From Bordetella genomosp. 1 (GTDB taxonomy: Bacteria; Pseudomonadota; Gammaproteobacteria; Burkholderiales; Burkholderiaceae_B), in assembly GCF_002261335.1 (NCBI RefSeq), contig NZ_NEVL01000003.1, positions 1,488,001 through 1,552,000 of the forward strand: DNA of 64,000 nucleotides. Direction: 5' to 3'. Below, piece by piece: positions 26,406 through 35,782 of the stretch. The notes under the pieces were generated by a model, which saw only the letters and a program-made list of their open reading frames with translations, did no database searches and had not been told where the DNA came from. The translations under genes were made by a program, and so were the position numbers. The first letter of the stretch is position 1. Every line of letters begins with the position of its first letter.

Positions 26406-27919
26406 CGCCGCACCTCGCCCGGGCCGAGCGAGGCCGAGTGCGCCGACCCGCCGCCGGAGAACGCGGCCTCATCGATGCGGCGCGCCTGCCAGTAAGGCCG
26501 CAGCAACAGGGTGAAGGGCTCGGGCTCCTGGCTGGCCCGCTCGCCGCGCCCCGATGGCGGCGCCGCACCGAGCCCGGGCGGCGCAACGAAATAGGCCTCG
26601 GCCGCCGCCTCGCGCGCGACGAACGCCGTGTCGAGGCCTGGCCATACCAGGCGCCACGCAAGCGCTTCGGTCGCGGTGCCGGCGCGCGCGCTGTCGGCCT
26701 GCCCGATCGCGGACCGCAGCCGGATCGCGATGGCGGGCCAGGGATGCGCACCCGAAGCATGGACGGCGGGCAGCCCCTGCCCGGGCAGATGCCAGGCCTG
26801 CGCCAACGCACGCCAGCTGGCCTGGGGATTGGCGCCGTCGAAGCCGCCCCCATGGCGGCCGATCTCGTAGAGCCGCCACGCGTGTTCGGCGAGGGCGGGC
26901 GGCATCACGCGATCACCGGTGGCGAGCAGACCACCCGCATGGACGCGCGCCCATCCCATCGGATACTCGCGGTGATAGCAGCCACGCCAGCGACTGAAGC
27001 GCAGCGAATGGAACGACAAGGTATCGGCGGCCTGCCAGCGGCCGTCTGCGCCCAGGCGGGTGGCGCCGCGCCGGCGCAGCTCGTGCCGCAGCCAGGGGCA
27101 CCATGCATACACGAGCCAGTCGCTGGGGCGCGTGTGATCGCGCGGGTAGAGCAAGGAGTAGTGCCCGGCGGCGGCGAGCGCCCACGGCCGCAGGCCGTCT
27201 GGCGCCGTGGCGCCGCGCTCGACGACGGCCTGCGGCCAGCCGTCGAAGATCAGGTGCAACGCGGGCGGCACCGTGCCATCGCTGTTGGCGCGCAGCACGG
27301 CCTGCATCAGCTGGGCGCGCAACTCCGGCGTGGCCTGCCACTGCGCCCGCGCGGCCTGCTGCAGCACCTGATGCACGGCCTGGTCGTGCCAGTGCACGGC
27401 GGCGCGCAGGCTCGCGAGCGATACCGGCCCGGGACGCGCGCGGCCGAAGGCCCATCCCACGCTCAAGCCGAACAGCCCCCCGATCAGCGAGGGCGGCGGA
27501 TTGCGCATGCCGGCCTGCCGCGCCTGCGCGGTGGCGAACTGATTCCAGGCGCCAACCGTGGCGAGGTGCGCGAGCGCGACCTGATGCGCGATCTGGGCGC
27601 GATTGATGTAGGACAGCAGGTTGAGCGAGCGTGCATGGGCCAGCGCGCCGCTGTAGGCGGTGGCGTCGGCCACATGGGCGAGACGCGTGCGCGCGCCGGC
27701 CACGCGCCCGACCGCCGCGGAGCCCGCCCACGCCAGCGTGACGACCGCCATCAGCAACATGCCGAGCGCAAGGGCCTGGCCTTGCTCATGAGCCGGCATG
27801 GCGAGCGGCGACGCGGCGCCACGGTACGGGATGCGGGCGCGCACGGCATCCGATGAATCGGCACGGCCAGCGGCGCGCGCCGCAACGCGCGCTGGCACCA
27901 GGGTAGCGGGCGCGCTCAT
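26402..27919 (-). CDS. TadG-like Tad pilus-associated protein
   Basis: A 505-residue protein with a prepilin-like segment at about residues 46-70 (EQGQALALGMLLMAVVTLAW), lacking the Glu5 of true pseudopilins. TadG-type features follow: ADATAYSGALAHARSLNLLSYINRAQIAHQVALA-type helices (about 85-120) and a long periplasmic domain. A second possible start (MPAHEQGQ, residue 41) would shorten the unusual N-terminal 40 residues. The chosen start overlaps the pilin stop by four bases, favouring it. Confidence 0.78.
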   Translation of the reverse strand: MSAPATLVPARVAARAAGRADSSDAVRARIPYRGAASPLAMPAHEQGQALALGMLLMAVVTLAWAGSAAVGRVAGARTRLAHVADATAYSGALAHARSLNLLSYINRAQIAHQVALAHLATVGAWNQFATAQARQAGMRNPPPSLIGGLFGLSVGWAFGRARPGPVSLASLRAAVHWHDQAVHQVLQQAARAQWQATPELRAQLMQAVLRANSDGTVPPALHLIFDGWPQAVVERGATAPDGLRPWALAAAGHYSLLYPRDHTRPSDWLVYAWCPWLRHELRRRGATRLGADGRWQAADTLSFHSLRFSRWRGCYHREYPMGWARVHAGGLLATGDRVMPPALAEHAWRLYEIGRHGGGFDGANPQASWRALAQAWHLPGQGLPAVHASGAHPWPAIAIRLRSAIGQADSARAGTATEALAWRLVWPGLDTAFVAREAAAEAYFVAPPGLGAAPPSGRGERASQEPEPFTLLLRPYWQARRIDEAAFSGGGSAHSASLGPGEVRR

Positions 27920-28404
27920 TTGCCGGCGGCCGCGTTGCCGGTGTAGGCCTTGAGCGAGCGCGACTTAGCCTGGTCGACGGCCTTGGCCGCCGCGCCCTGG
28001 GCCTTGCGTGCCTGGGCCGTGCCATCCTCGCCGGCGAGCTCGCGGGCCATGGCCGCCGTTTGCGCGCGCACCACCTGCCCGAACAACTGATAGACCGCGA
28101 TGGCCGCCACGGCGATCAGCGCGACGATCACGATGTATTCGGTCATGGCCTGCCCGCGCTGCCTGCGCGGCGCAGGGAGGCCACTGCTGCGGCCGGCACG
28201 GGCCTCGCCAAACACGGAGGCGATCGCGGCCGTGGGCAAGCCGGCGTGCCGGCGGGGCGACGGCGCGCACGGCCACGGCGACGGTAGCGGCGATGCGCCG
28301 GCGCGACGCACAGGCCTGCTCACGCAGGGCCGCGGCAAGAATGCGCGCAGCGCGGGCGGCGCGCCGGGAAAGGAACGGACAGAGAGGGCGGAGAGCGGTG
28401 ACAT
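27916..28404 (-). CDS. Flp-type pilin or pilin-like protein
   Basis: The C-terminal part is a type IVb pilin core: RRQRGQAMTEYIVIVALIAV, where cleavage after Gly84 leaves Glu5 and Tyr6 in the mature protein, then one hydrophobic helix and an Ala/Lys/Gln-rich tail of about 50 residues. The ATG at 28404 has GAGGT at good spacing but would give an 84-residue Arg/Pro-rich leader, far longer than usual. A GTG at 28215 would give a normal leader of about 21 residues but has no clear ribosome site. First gene of the Tad operon and likely its major subunit. Confidence 0.7.
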   Translation of the reverse strand: MSPLSALSVRSFPGAPPALRAFLPRPCVSRPVRRAGASPLPSPWPCAPSPRRHAGLPTAAIASVFGEARAGRSSGLPAPRRQRGQAMTEYIVIVALIAVAAIAVYQLFGQVVRAQTAAMARELAGEDGTAQARKAQGAAAKAVDQAKSRSLKAYTGNAAAGK

Positions 28405-28512
28405 GGCACACCTCGCTAAACGGAACGAAGTGCCAGGATGCGTCGGCGCATGAGTCCCCGACTATGCGTAGATGCCGATGCCCCCACGCGGCATGTCCGC
28501 ACGCCGCCAAAG

Positions 28513-28541
28513 AAAAACCCCTTGCCCGCAAGGGCAAGGGG
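28513..28541 (-). terminator. rho-independent terminator after the entericidin gene
   Basis: Read on the minus strand: stem CCCCTTGCCC / GGGCAAGGGG, followed by TTTTTCTTT. It ends the entericidin transcript just before the Tad operon begins. Confidence 0.93.
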
Positions 28542-28582
28542 TCAGGCCATCGAGAGGCGAGATCGCGCGCGCGGCGCGCGCT

Positions 28583-28714
28583 TCACTTCTCGGCGGCGTT
28601 GCTGATGGCGTTACCGGCGCGGGACATATCCTTGCCCATGCCAGCCACCGTGTTGCAGCCCTGCAGTACGAATCCGAACACCACAAAAGCCGTCAGCACG
28701 ATCTTGCTGCGCAT
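28583..28714 (-). CDS. ecnB: entericidin-type small lipoprotein
   Basis: A 43-residue peptide with a lipoprotein signal (hydrophobic stretch, then LQGCNTVAGMGKDM). The GCNTVxGxGKD core with NAISNAAEK at the end is typical of EcnA/EcnB entericidins, small membrane lipoproteins linked to stationary-phase lysis control. AAGGAGTG sits before the ATG. It lies 24 bases downstream of the hydrolase gene. A second copy of identical length is at 53962-54093. Confidence 0.88.
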   Translation of the reverse strand: MRSKIVLTAFVVFGFVLQGCNTVAGMGKDMSRAGNAISNAAEK

Positions 28715-28737
28715 AATCACTCCTTGCTTACACACAC

Positions 28738-29433
28738 TCAGGCGATGCGCACGCGCAGCTCGCCGAGACCCTCGACGCCGCCAGTGATGACGTCGCCCTT
28801 GACCACCGCGCCCACCCCTTCGGGCGTGCCGGTGAAAATGATGTCGCCCGGCTGCAGCTCGAACAGGCCGGACAGGTACGAGATGCTTTCGGGGATGTTC
28901 CAGATCATCTGCGACAGATCGCTCACCTGCTTGCGCTCTCCGTTGACGTCGAGCCAGATGGCGCCGCTGTCGATGGTGCCGGTGACGCTGCGCGGATGGA
29001 TCGGGCCGATGGGCGCCGAGAAGTCGAAGGCCTTGCCCACTTCCCACGGGCGGCCCTGCTTCTTGGCCTCGCCCTGCAGGTCGCGGCGGGTCATGTCCAG
29101 ACCCAGCGCATAGCCCCACACGCATTCGTTGGCCTGGTCGACCGGGATGTCCTTGCCGCCCTTGCCCAGCACCACCACCAGCTCCATTTCGTAATGCAGG
29201 TTGCTGGTCTTGGAGGGATAGGGCATGGAACCGGTTTCACCGTCGGCGATCGTCAGCAGCGCATCGGCGGGCTTGCTGAAGAAGAACGGATCTTCGCGGC
29301 CGGTGAAGCCCATTTCCTTGGCGTGTTCGGCGTAGTTGCGACCGACGCAATAGACGCGGCGGACCGGGAAACGCGCATTGCTGCCGGCCACGGGCACGGC
29401 CGCGACGGGCGCGGGCTGGATGACGTATTCCAT
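28738..29433 (-). CDS. fumarylacetoacetate hydrolase family protein (fumarylpyruvate hydrolase-like)
   Basis: A 231-residue FAH-fold hydrolase. [40 protein letters not shown] and [14 protein letters not shown] supply the residues that form the metal and substrate site, and [13 protein letters not shown] closes the barrel. Members split C-C bonds of acylpyruvates such as fumarylpyruvate. The exact substrate cannot be read from the sequence. No aromatic-degradation genes adjoin it, so a housekeeping oxaloacetate-decarboxylase-like role is also possible. Confidence 0.9.
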   Translation of the reverse strand: MEYVIQPAPVAAVPVAGSNARFPVRRVYCVGRNYAEHAKEMGFTGREDPFFFSKPADALLTIADGETGSMPYPSKTSNLHYEMELVVVLGKGGKDIPVDQANECVWGYALGLDMTRRDLQGEAKKQGRPWEVGKAFDFSAPIGPIHPRSVTGTIDSGAIWLDVNGERKQVSDLSQMIWNIPESISYLSGLFELQPGDIIFTGTPEGVGAVVKGDVITGGVEGLGELRVRIA

Positions 29434-29552
29434 GTTCGAAAACCTCGGTGAAAGCGCGGCCGGCGGCGCCGGCGAATGGCGTTTGAATAATGCGCGAGTT
29501 TATCCCGATTCGACGCGTGCGGCGGACAGGCCGCCACGTCGCGCGCGGTCGC

Positions 29553-29582
29553 AAAAAAGGCGGCGATCGCTCGCCGCCTTTT
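29553..29582 (-). terminator. terminator after ppa
   Basis: Eight-base stem GGCGGCGA / TCGCCGCC with loop TCGC. On the minus strand it is followed by TTTTTT. Confidence 0.9.
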
Positions 29583-29597
29583 CAGCGGACCCAGGAA

Positions 29598-30134
29598 TCA
29601 GGCCTGGCCCTTGGTGTAGCGCTCGGCGCTCTTGACGATCTCTTCGTGAGCGGCGTCGACACCCTTCCAGCCCTTGACCTTGACCCACTTGCCCTTCTCG
29701 AGGTCTTTGTAGTGCTCGAAGAAGTGCTGGATGCGGGCCACGTCTTCGGTGGGCAGGTCTTCGTACGACTTGATGTTGCGGTACGGGGGGTAGAGCTTTT
29801 CGATCGGCACGGCCAGCAGCTTGGCGTCACCGCCCGACTCGTCGTCCATCTCGAGCACGCCGATGGCGCGGCAGCGCACGACGGCGCCGATCTGGATCGG
29901 GAACGGCGTGAGGACCAGCACGTCAGCGGGGTCACCATCTTCCGACAGGGTCTGCGGGATGTAGCCGTAGTTGCACGGGTAGTGCATGGCGGTCAGCATG
30001 AAACGGTCCACGAAAATGGCGCCGCTGTCCTTGTCGACTTCATACTTGACGGGGTCGGCGTTCATCGGGATTTCGATGATGACGTTGAAATCTTCCGGCA
30101 GCTTCTTGCCGGGCGCGACGCGATCGAGACTCAT
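29598..30134 (-). CDS. ppa: inorganic pyrophosphatase
   Basis: A 178-residue family I soluble pyrophosphatase. It hydrolyses PPi to two phosphates, pulling biosynthetic reactions forward. Visible are [27 protein letters not shown], the metal-binding signature [11 protein letters not shown], and [15 protein letters not shown]. Length and start ([10 protein letters not shown]) fit the family. It is followed by a terminator. hemY lies 36 bases upstream on the same strand. Confidence 0.97.
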   Translation of the reverse strand: MSLDRVAPGKKLPEDFNVIIEIPMNADPVKYEVDKDSGAIFVDRFMLTAMHYPCNYGYIPQTLSEDGDPADVLVLTPFPIQIGAVVRCRAIGVLEMDDESGGDAKLLAVPIEKLYPPYRNIKSYEDLPTEDVARIQHFFEHYKDLEKGKWVKVKGWKGVDAAHEEIVKSAERYTKGQA

Positions 30135-30170
30135 AGTGGAACCTTGCTGTGCAAATAATGGGTCGGAAAA

Positions 30171-31760
30171 TCAGGCTTTGTTTTTGTTGCGGGCGGCCTC
30201 GCCCGCTGCCGGCGGCGTGACGCGATCGACGGGATCGGTGTCGCCAGGCAGGCTGTGCAGCGGCGCCTCGAGGGCGGACCGCGGAATCGGCGCGCTGTCG
30301 AAGTAGTCTTCGATGTCGACCGCCGAACGCACCGGCACCGCGACGGTCTCGGGCTGCGGCGTGGCGCGGCCCGCCGTGCGTGCGTCGGGATCGAGCACGT
30401 AGTCGACCGCCGATGCGGCCACGGGCGGCTCGTCGTCGGGCAGGCCATCGACCAGCGGCGGCGTGTACGGCTCGGCCTCGACCGTGAGATAACCGGCCTC
30501 CGCATCGAAGTGAGCCGGATCGGCGCCGGTGTCGGCGGCCGGCAGCGCGGCGTCGGTGGCGAGCACCGGCAGCGCCATGCGCGCGGCCGTGGCGAGGCGC
30601 CAGTGGCGCACCGCATCGGCCGGACGGTTCAGGCGGTCGTAGAGACTGCCGAGCAGCGCATGAGTCTGGGCTTCGTTGCTGCGCGACAGGCTGCGCTGCA
30701 GATAGCGTTCGGCCTGGCCCCACAGCTGGCCGTTGAGGCAGAGCTGGCCCAGCGCGCTGAGCAGGTCGGTGTCGGCCGGGCGCTTCTGCAGCCAGGTCTC
30801 GGCCTTGGCCAGGCGGCGCGGCACCTGCTCCGACTCGCAGCGGGCATAGGCCGCCACCAGGGTGGGATTGAACTTGACCTCGATGGCCGATTCGAGAATG
30901 CGCGCGGCCTCGTTGTATTCGCCGGCGGCCTCGAAGGCCTGCGCGCCGACCAACGCGATGTTGGGCAACAGGCGCTCTTCGGACTTCAGGTCTTTCCAGA
31001 TGGCACGCCATTCGTCGGTGGCCAGGCCGGCGCGCAGGCGCGCGGCGCCGGAGGCATCGATCAGCGCGTCGGCCTCGGGCTTGGCCAGCGCGTTGCGGCG
31101 CGCCAGGCCGCGGGCCAGCACGAACACGCGCTCCTGGTGACCCAGGGCGGTTTCGGCACGCAGCAGCAGGCGCATCGTGTGCAGGTGACGCGCGCCGCCA
31201 TCCTGCAGCGGCGCCAGCACGGCCAGCGCACGCGCGGCCTCGCCCTGGTCGAGCAGCATGTCGGCCGACACCGTGGCCACCGCTTCCTGCAGGCCGGCAT
31301 CGTCGCCGGCGTGCTCGCGCGCGGCGTCGAGCATGCGGTCGCGGCGTTCGAATTCGCCCAGGCCGTGCGCGGCGCGGGCGGCCGACAGCGCGGCCAGCAC
31401 GCGGCGGCTGCGTTCGCGGGTCTGTTCGAGCAGTTTGGTGAGGTCTTTCTCAGCGTGGGCGAAGCGGCCCTCGAGCAGCTCGATCCAGCCGCGTTCGAGC
31501 AGCTCGTGATCGCGCGCCTGGGCACGGCGGCCGCGCCAGGCGCGCAGGCGGTCGGGGATCGCCACGAGCCAGGCCAGCACCCGCAGGCCCACATACAGCA
31601 GCACGAAGGCGGCCACGAGCAGCAGCACCGCGAGCGTGAGCGACAGCTCGATGCGCCACGGCGAGATGAGGATCAGCACATTGCCGGGGTGGGCGCGCAG
31701 CATCACGGCGAGCGCCACGGCCACGACGGCCAGCAGCAGGGTCCAGAACCAGGTACGCAT
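30171..31760 (-). CDS. hemY: HemY-type TPR membrane protein
   Basis: A 529-residue protein with two N-terminal membrane segments (about 4-18 and 38-65), then tetratricopeptide-like helices over about 90-390 (ARAAHGLGEFERRDRMLDAA, AFEAAGEYNEAARILESA). The tail of about 130 residues is acidic and low-complexity. This is the proteobacterial HemY found beside hemC-hemD-hemX, not protoporphyrinogen oxidase. Its role in porphyrin metabolism is not firmly defined. It lies 3 bases downstream of hemX. Confidence 0.9.
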   Translation of the reverse strand: MRTWFWTLLLAVVAVALAVMLRAHPGNVLILISPWRIELSLTLAVLLLVAAFVLLYVGLRVLAWLVAIPDRLRAWRGRRAQARDHELLERGWIELLEGRFAHAEKDLTKLLEQTRERSRRVLAALSAARAAHGLGEFERRDRMLDAAREHAGDDAGLQEAVATVSADMLLDQGEAARALAVLAPLQDGGARHLHTMRLLLRAETALGHQERVFVLARGLARRNALAKPEADALIDASGAARLRAGLATDEWRAIWKDLKSEERLLPNIALVGAQAFEAAGEYNEAARILESAIEVKFNPTLVAAYARCESEQVPRRLAKAETWLQKRPADTDLLSALGQLCLNGQLWGQAERYLQRSLSRSNEAQTHALLGSLYDRLNRPADAVRHWRLATAARMALPVLATDAALPAADTGADPAHFDAEAGYLTVEAEPYTPPLVDGLPDDEPPVAASAVDYVLDPDARTAGRATPQPETVAVPVRSAVDIEDYFDSAPIPRSALEAPLHSLPGDTDPVDRVTPPAAGEAARNKNKA

Positions 31761-31763
31761 GCG

Positions 31764-32960
31764 TCAGTCCTGCCCGTCTTCAGGCTTGAACCCCGCCGCG
31801 CGCAGCGCCGCGATGTTGTTCAGGCTGTCGGCCACGTCGGGCACGCGCACCGCGATGTCGGTCTGGGCCAGGTCGCGCGCGAGATGCAGCGCGGCCTGGG
31901 TGTCGGCGGAACGGCCGTCGAAGTAGCGGGAGAGCGTGTCGGACACGGTGTCGAGCTCGCTCTTCCAGACGGACGACTGGCGCATCAGCATCGAGAGCTG
32001 GACGGTCATGAGGCGCTGGCGCAGGGTCGAGCGGACCTGTTCGGCCTGTTCGGGCGACAGCAGCAAGGCGGCCGGGGCATCGGCGCGCTGCACCGAGATC
32101 ATGTCGCCCAGCTCATGGGCCAGCGCGGAGCCGGCACGGCCGGGCCAGGAGGTGACTTCGGCGCGCCAGCGCTGCCACCACGGCGCATCGGCGGCGACGG
32201 CGGGCTCGGCGGCAGCGGGTGCCGGGGCCGGCGCGGCGGCCGACGGCGCGACCACGCCCGCGGGCGCGGCGGTGTCGGGCACCAGCAGCGGCGCGCGGCC
32301 GACCAGCGCCACCAGGCGATCGATGCGGGCCGACTGCGCCGGGATGTCGACGGTGGGCACGGCGCGCAGGCGATCGATGTCGCCATTGATGCTCTGCTGC
32401 AGGCTGGCGAAACGCGGACGGTCGGCGCGGGCGAGACGGCCCTGGGCGGTTTCGAGGGCGACGATGGCGTTGCCGACGTTGCCGGCCAGGCGCAACTGCT
32501 GGCTGGCGATGGTGACCAGACGCTCGATGTCGTTGGCCAGCATTTCGTCGCTGGTGCCGTCGTTGAGATTCTGCAGGGCCTGCTGCAGCGTGTTGTATTG
32601 GCTCTGGGCCTCGCGCACGCGGGTTTCGAGCTCGCTCACCTTGCCGGCCTGCGCCTGCGCGAGCGACAGCGCTTCGCGCGTGTCGTTGCGGGATTGGTTC
32701 AGGTCGCGGGTGAGCTGGTCGAGACGGGCGGCGACTTCGCGGCCCGAGTTCATGAACTGCTTGCGCTGCGCCCACAGGCCGGCGCCGAGGGCGCCCGCCA
32801 GGATGACCACGATGACGAGCGCCGTGATCAGGGTACTGCCGGACCGCTTGCCGCGCACCGCTTCAGGCTTGCGGGACGTCGATACGTCTGGCGCCGCGGC
32901 GCTGTCGCCAGAACGAGCCGGCGGCTGCACCGGCGGCGTGGATTGGGTGTTGTCTGTCAT
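31764..32960 (-). CDS. hemX: HemX-type membrane protein (uroporphyrinogen-III C-methyltransferase-like annotation)
   Basis: A 398-residue protein with a short Pro/Ser-rich cytoplasmic start, one membrane segment (about 43-66, STLITALVIVVILAGALGAG), a coiled-coil stretch (about 75-130) and a periplasmic helical domain. No methyltransferase motifs are present, although HemX proteins are often labelled that way. Start MTDNTQS is preferred over an in-frame Met 24 codons upstream because the extra residues do not fit the family. It lies between hemD and hemY. Confidence 0.9.
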   Translation of the reverse strand: MTDNTQSTPPVQPPARSGDSAAAPDVSTSRKPEAVRGKRSGSTLITALVIVVILAGALGAGLWAQRKQFMNSGREVAARLDQLTRDLNQSRNDTREALSLAQAQAGKVSELETRVREAQSQYNTLQQALQNLNDGTSDEMLANDIERLVTIASQQLRLAGNVGNAIVALETAQGRLARADRPRFASLQQSINGDIDRLRAVPTVDIPAQSARIDRLVALVGRAPLLVPDTAAPAGVVAPSAAAPAPAPAAAEPAVAADAPWWQRWRAEVTSWPGRAGSALAHELGDMISVQRADAPAALLLSPEQAEQVRSTLRQRLMTVQLSMLMRQSSVWKSELDTVSDTLSRYFDGRSADTQAALHLARDLAQTDIAVRVPDVADSLNNIAALRAAGFKPEDGQD

Positions 32961-32997
32961 GACGCGATTGTATTCGGTGATGGCATAAAACGACGAT

Positions 32998-33771
32998 TCA
33001 ACCAGCAACAAAAGCCGCGAATATCGCCTCATCGGCAGGGATGCACTCTTTTACCATCGCCACGCCGGGGCCGCCAACGCGCAGGGCCTCGGCCAGCGCG
33101 GGATGCGTGATGATGGCGCGGCCGCGCGACCACCACTGCCCCGCATGGGCACGCGCGATGTTGGCCCGGACCGCGGCGATGCTTTCCGCGCTGGTCAGCA
33201 ACCAGTGGGCCCGCACGTCGCGCGCGGCCCAATCCCGGATCTGTGCGAGCCGGGCGTCGTCCCAGAGACAGGGCACGCGACGGTAGACCGCCAGCGGCGT
33301 CACCGCCGCCCCCACGTCGCGCAGCCGCTCGGCCAGCCATTCGCGGCCGCGCGTGCCGCGCACGATCAGCACCCGGCGCGGCAGCGGACGCTGCGACAGG
33401 ATGGCCCAGAGCGCCTCGGAATCATGGGTGGGCGCCTCGGCGCCCGGATGCAGGACTGTTGTATTCGCGCCAAACGCGCCGGATTCGTAGAGCGCGGCCG
33501 CGCTGGCCGGGCCCACCGTGGCCGCGGCCGTGGCGGCGGGCCAGGCGACCCCGCCGCGCGCGCGCCAGCGCTCGAGGAACAGGCGCGCCGCATTGCCGCT
33601 CACGAACACGACCAGATCGAAGCCGGCCGGATCGGGCAGGTCTGCGGCCGCCAGCACGGGCTCGAGCGCGAGCGCCGGCCAGCCGTGCGCCTCCCAGCCG
33701 GCGCCGCGCAGGCGGTCGGCAAGCGCTTCGTTGCGGCCGTCGGGCCGCGTCAGGATCGCGAGAGGCACCAT
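32998..33771 (-). CDS. hemD: uroporphyrinogen-III synthase
   Basis: A 257-residue two-lobed enzyme that closes and inverts ring D of hydroxymethylbilane. Sequence is poorly conserved in this family, but ILTRPDGRNEALADRLRGAGW, VFVSGNAARLFLERW, VLIVRGTRGREWLAERLRDVG and WLLTSAESIAAVRANI match expected positions, and it follows hemC directly (53 bases). It acts in the cytosol on the HemC product. Confidence 0.92.
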   Translation of the reverse strand: MVPLAILTRPDGRNEALADRLRGAGWEAHGWPALALEPVLAAADLPDPAGFDLVVFVSGNAARLFLERWRARGGVAWPAATAAATVGPASAAALYESGAFGANTTVLHPGAEAPTHDSEALWAILSQRPLPRRVLIVRGTRGREWLAERLRDVGAAVTPLAVYRRVPCLWDDARLAQIRDWAARDVRAHWLLTSAESIAAVRANIARAHAGQWWSRGRAIITHPALAEALRVGGPGVAMVKECIPADEAIFAAFVAG

Positions 33772-33824
33772 CGGAACTCCAGCTCAGGCAGGTCGCGGCC
33801 GCCCCGGCGGGACGGCCGCAGGCC

Positions 33825-34775
33825 TCATTGCGGGTCTTGCGCGCCGGGCTGCAGCAGTTCTGCGAGGATGCCCGCGGCGCCCGCCGACAGCAAGTCGCGG
33901 GCCACGCCCACGCCCAGCGCGTCGGCCTGCGCGGGCAGGCCACGGCCTTCGGCGCGCACGATGCGCTGCCCGTCGGGCGAGGCCACCAGCGCGCGCAGGT
34001 GCAGCTCCTGGCCGTGCAGCTCCGCATACGCGGCGAGCGGCACCTGACAGGAGCCGCCGAGCTCGCGCGACACGGCGCGCTCGGCCGTCACGCACGCGGT
34101 GGTTTCTGCACAGGCGAGCGGGGCGAGCCAGGCGATCATGTCGGCACGATCGGCACGGATCTCGATGCCGAGCGCGCCCTGCCCTGCGGCAGGCAGGCTG
34201 TCGACCGGCGCCAGGCGTGCGCGGATGCGCGCCTCGAGGCCGAGCCGTTCCAGGCCCGCGGCGGCCAGCACGATCGCGGCGTAATCGCCGTTGTCGAGCT
34301 TGCCCAGACGCGTGTCGAGGTTGCCGCGCAGCGGCTTGACCTGCAGGTGCGGGTAGCGGGCGCGCACCTGCGACTCGCGCCGCAGGCTGGAGGTGCCCAC
34401 GACCGCGCCCGGCGGCAGCGCCGCGAGATCGGGGTAGTCGTTGGAGACAAAGGCGTCGCGCGGATCGGCGCGGTCCAGCACGGCCGACAGCGCGAACGGC
34501 GCATGCAGGTCGACGGGAACGTCTTTCAGCGAATGGACGGCCAGATCGGCGCGCCCATCGAGCAGCGCCGTTTCCAGCTCTTTGACGAACAGCCCTTTGC
34601 CACCGACCTTGGAAAGCGTGCGATCCAGGATCTGGTCGCCGCGGGTGGTGAGGGTGAGAAGCTCGACTTCGCACGCCGGGTAAAGCGTGCGAAGCCGGTC
34701 ACGTACGTGCTCGGCTTGCCACAGGGCAAGCCGGCTCGCACGGGTCGCGATGACCAGGCGTTGCGGAGCGGGCAC
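33825..34775 (-). CDS. hemC: porphobilinogen deaminase (hydroxymethylbilane synthase)
   Basis: A 316-residue enzyme that joins four porphobilinogen units. [20 protein letters not shown] opens the protein; [29 protein letters not shown] and [12 protein letters not shown] form the active site. The dipyrromethane cofactor would be attached to the Cys in [14 protein letters not shown]. First gene of the hemC-hemD-hemX-hemY row. Confidence 0.97.
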   Translation of the reverse strand: MPAPQRLVIATRASRLALWQAEHVRDRLRTLYPACEVELLTLTTRGDQILDRTLSKVGGKGLFVKELETALLDGRADLAVHSLKDVPVDLHAPFALSAVLDRADPRDAFVSNDYPDLAALPPGAVVGTSSLRRESQVRARYPHLQVKPLRGNLDTRLGKLDNGDYAAIVLAAAGLERLGLEARIRARLAPVDSLPAAGQGALGIEIRADRADMIAWLAPLACAETTACVTAERAVSRELGGSCQVPLAAYAELHGQELHLRALVASPDGQRIVRAEGRGLPAQADALGVGVARDLLSAGAAGILAELLQPGAQDPQ

Positions 34776-34781
34776 GACGCG

Positions 34782-34904
34782 TCAGAGGAACGACGAGACG
34801 ATGACCGAGGCGACGACGCCGATGATGGCCAGTACGAACAGGCCTTGCAGCAGGCTCAGGCCCGATTCGGTTTGCTGAGCGTTGTGGGTCTTACGCAGAC
34901 TCAT
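34782..34904 (-). CDS. small single-span membrane peptide, unknown function
   Basis: A 40-residue frame with a basic, polar start (MSLRKTHNAQQTESG) and one hydrophobic helix (LSLLQGLFVLAIIGVVASVI). It starts within the last 14 bases of the TerC gene and ends 6 bases before hemC, so it fills the gap between them exactly. No family recognised. The tight fit and the sharp polar/hydrophobic division make it plausible, but it could be noise. Confidence 0.5.
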   Translation of the reverse strand: MSLRKTHNAQQTESGLSLLQGLFVLAIIGVVASVIVSSFL

Positions 34905-35610
34905 GTGCGGATTCCTTGGAGGCGGTTTTGCGGCTTGCGAGCCACCGTCCCAGGACAATGACCAGCAGCGCGCCAATAACTTCAGCGGCGATTTTAACCG
35001 CCTGCGGCTGCTCGCCGAATTGACGTACGACAACCACGTCCGTAACAAGCATGCCACCGGCGATCCAGCCCAGCAGGCCGGCACCGAACGTGACGACCAG
35101 CGGGTAGCGGTCGATAAGCTTCAGGACCAGGGTGCTGCCCCAGATGATGATGGGCACGCTGACGACCAGGCCGAAGACGACCAGGCCGATCTGGTGGTCG
35201 GCATGGGCGTTCTGGGCGGCGCCGGCGATGGCGATCACGTTGTCCAGGCTCATGACGAAGTCGGCCACGATGATGGTCTTGACGGCGGCCATGATGGAGG
35301 TGCCGCCCTTGATGCCGTCATGTCCCTCGTCTTCGGGGATCAGCAGCTTGACGCCGATCCACAGCAGCAGCGCACCGCCGACGACCTTCAGGAACGGGAT
35401 GTTGAGCAGCGTGAGGGCGAAGGCGATCAGGACGACGCGCAGGATGATGGCGCCGGCCGTCCCCCAAAGAATGCCCTGCATGCGCTGTTTGGGGGCCAGA
35501 TTGCGGCACGCCAGAGCGATGACCACGGCATTGTCGCCGCCGAGCAGGATGTCGATCATGATGATCTGGAAGACAGCCGCCCAGCTCAGCGTTTGGAAAA
35601 ACTCGAGCAC
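34891..35610 (-). CDS. TerC-family membrane protein (first copy)
   Basis: About 239 residues and seven membrane segments. The paired acidic motifs of TerC proteins are present: IDILLGGDNAVVIALA and ADFVMSLDNVIAIAGAA. These transporters are associated with manganese or tellurite export or metal loading of exoenzymes. The GTG at 35610 (VLEFFQTLSWAAVF) matches the N-terminus of the second copy. An upstream ATG in the same frame would add 29 residues of leader sequence that includes no membrane motif. Confidence 0.88.
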   Translation of the reverse strand: MLEFFQTLSWAAVFQIIMIDILLGGDNAVVIALACRNLAPKQRMQGILWGTAGAIILRVVLIAFALTLLNIPFLKVVGGALLLWIGVKLLIPEDEGHDGIKGGTSIMAAVKTIIVADFVMSLDNVIAIAGAAQNAHADHQIGLVVFGLVVSVPIIIWGSTLVLKLIDRYPLVVTFGAGLLGWIAGGMLVTDVVVVRQFGEQPQAVKIAAEVIGALLVIVLGRWLASRKTASKESAHESA

Positions 35611-35686
35611 TTTAAAAACCCCCAACGGTGTTATGTAGGAAACCTCTCCGACACCGGACCACCTCGGGGAACAACCCGGGCGCCCG

Positions 35687-35710
35687 CCCGATTTCACGGG
35701 GGAAATCGGG
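35687..35710. promoter_or_regulatory. hairpin between the two TerC genes
   Basis: Nine-base stem CCCGATTTC / GAAATCGGG with a 6-base loop in the 172-base gap between the TerC genes. No T run on either strand, so it may be a leader structure of the downstream copy or a weak attenuator. Confidence 0.45.
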
Positions 35711-35782
35711 ATCGGTACAGCCCGGTATTGTAGTTCAGCTTTGCGTCATTAAGTTAACGATCAGCTTTCATTAAGCCATCAC

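Noticed and set aside
30255-33110. 951-codon plus-strand frame opposite hemY-hemX
   Set aside because: Composition is that of an antisense shadow, and hemY/hemX on the minus strand have membrane and TPR features.
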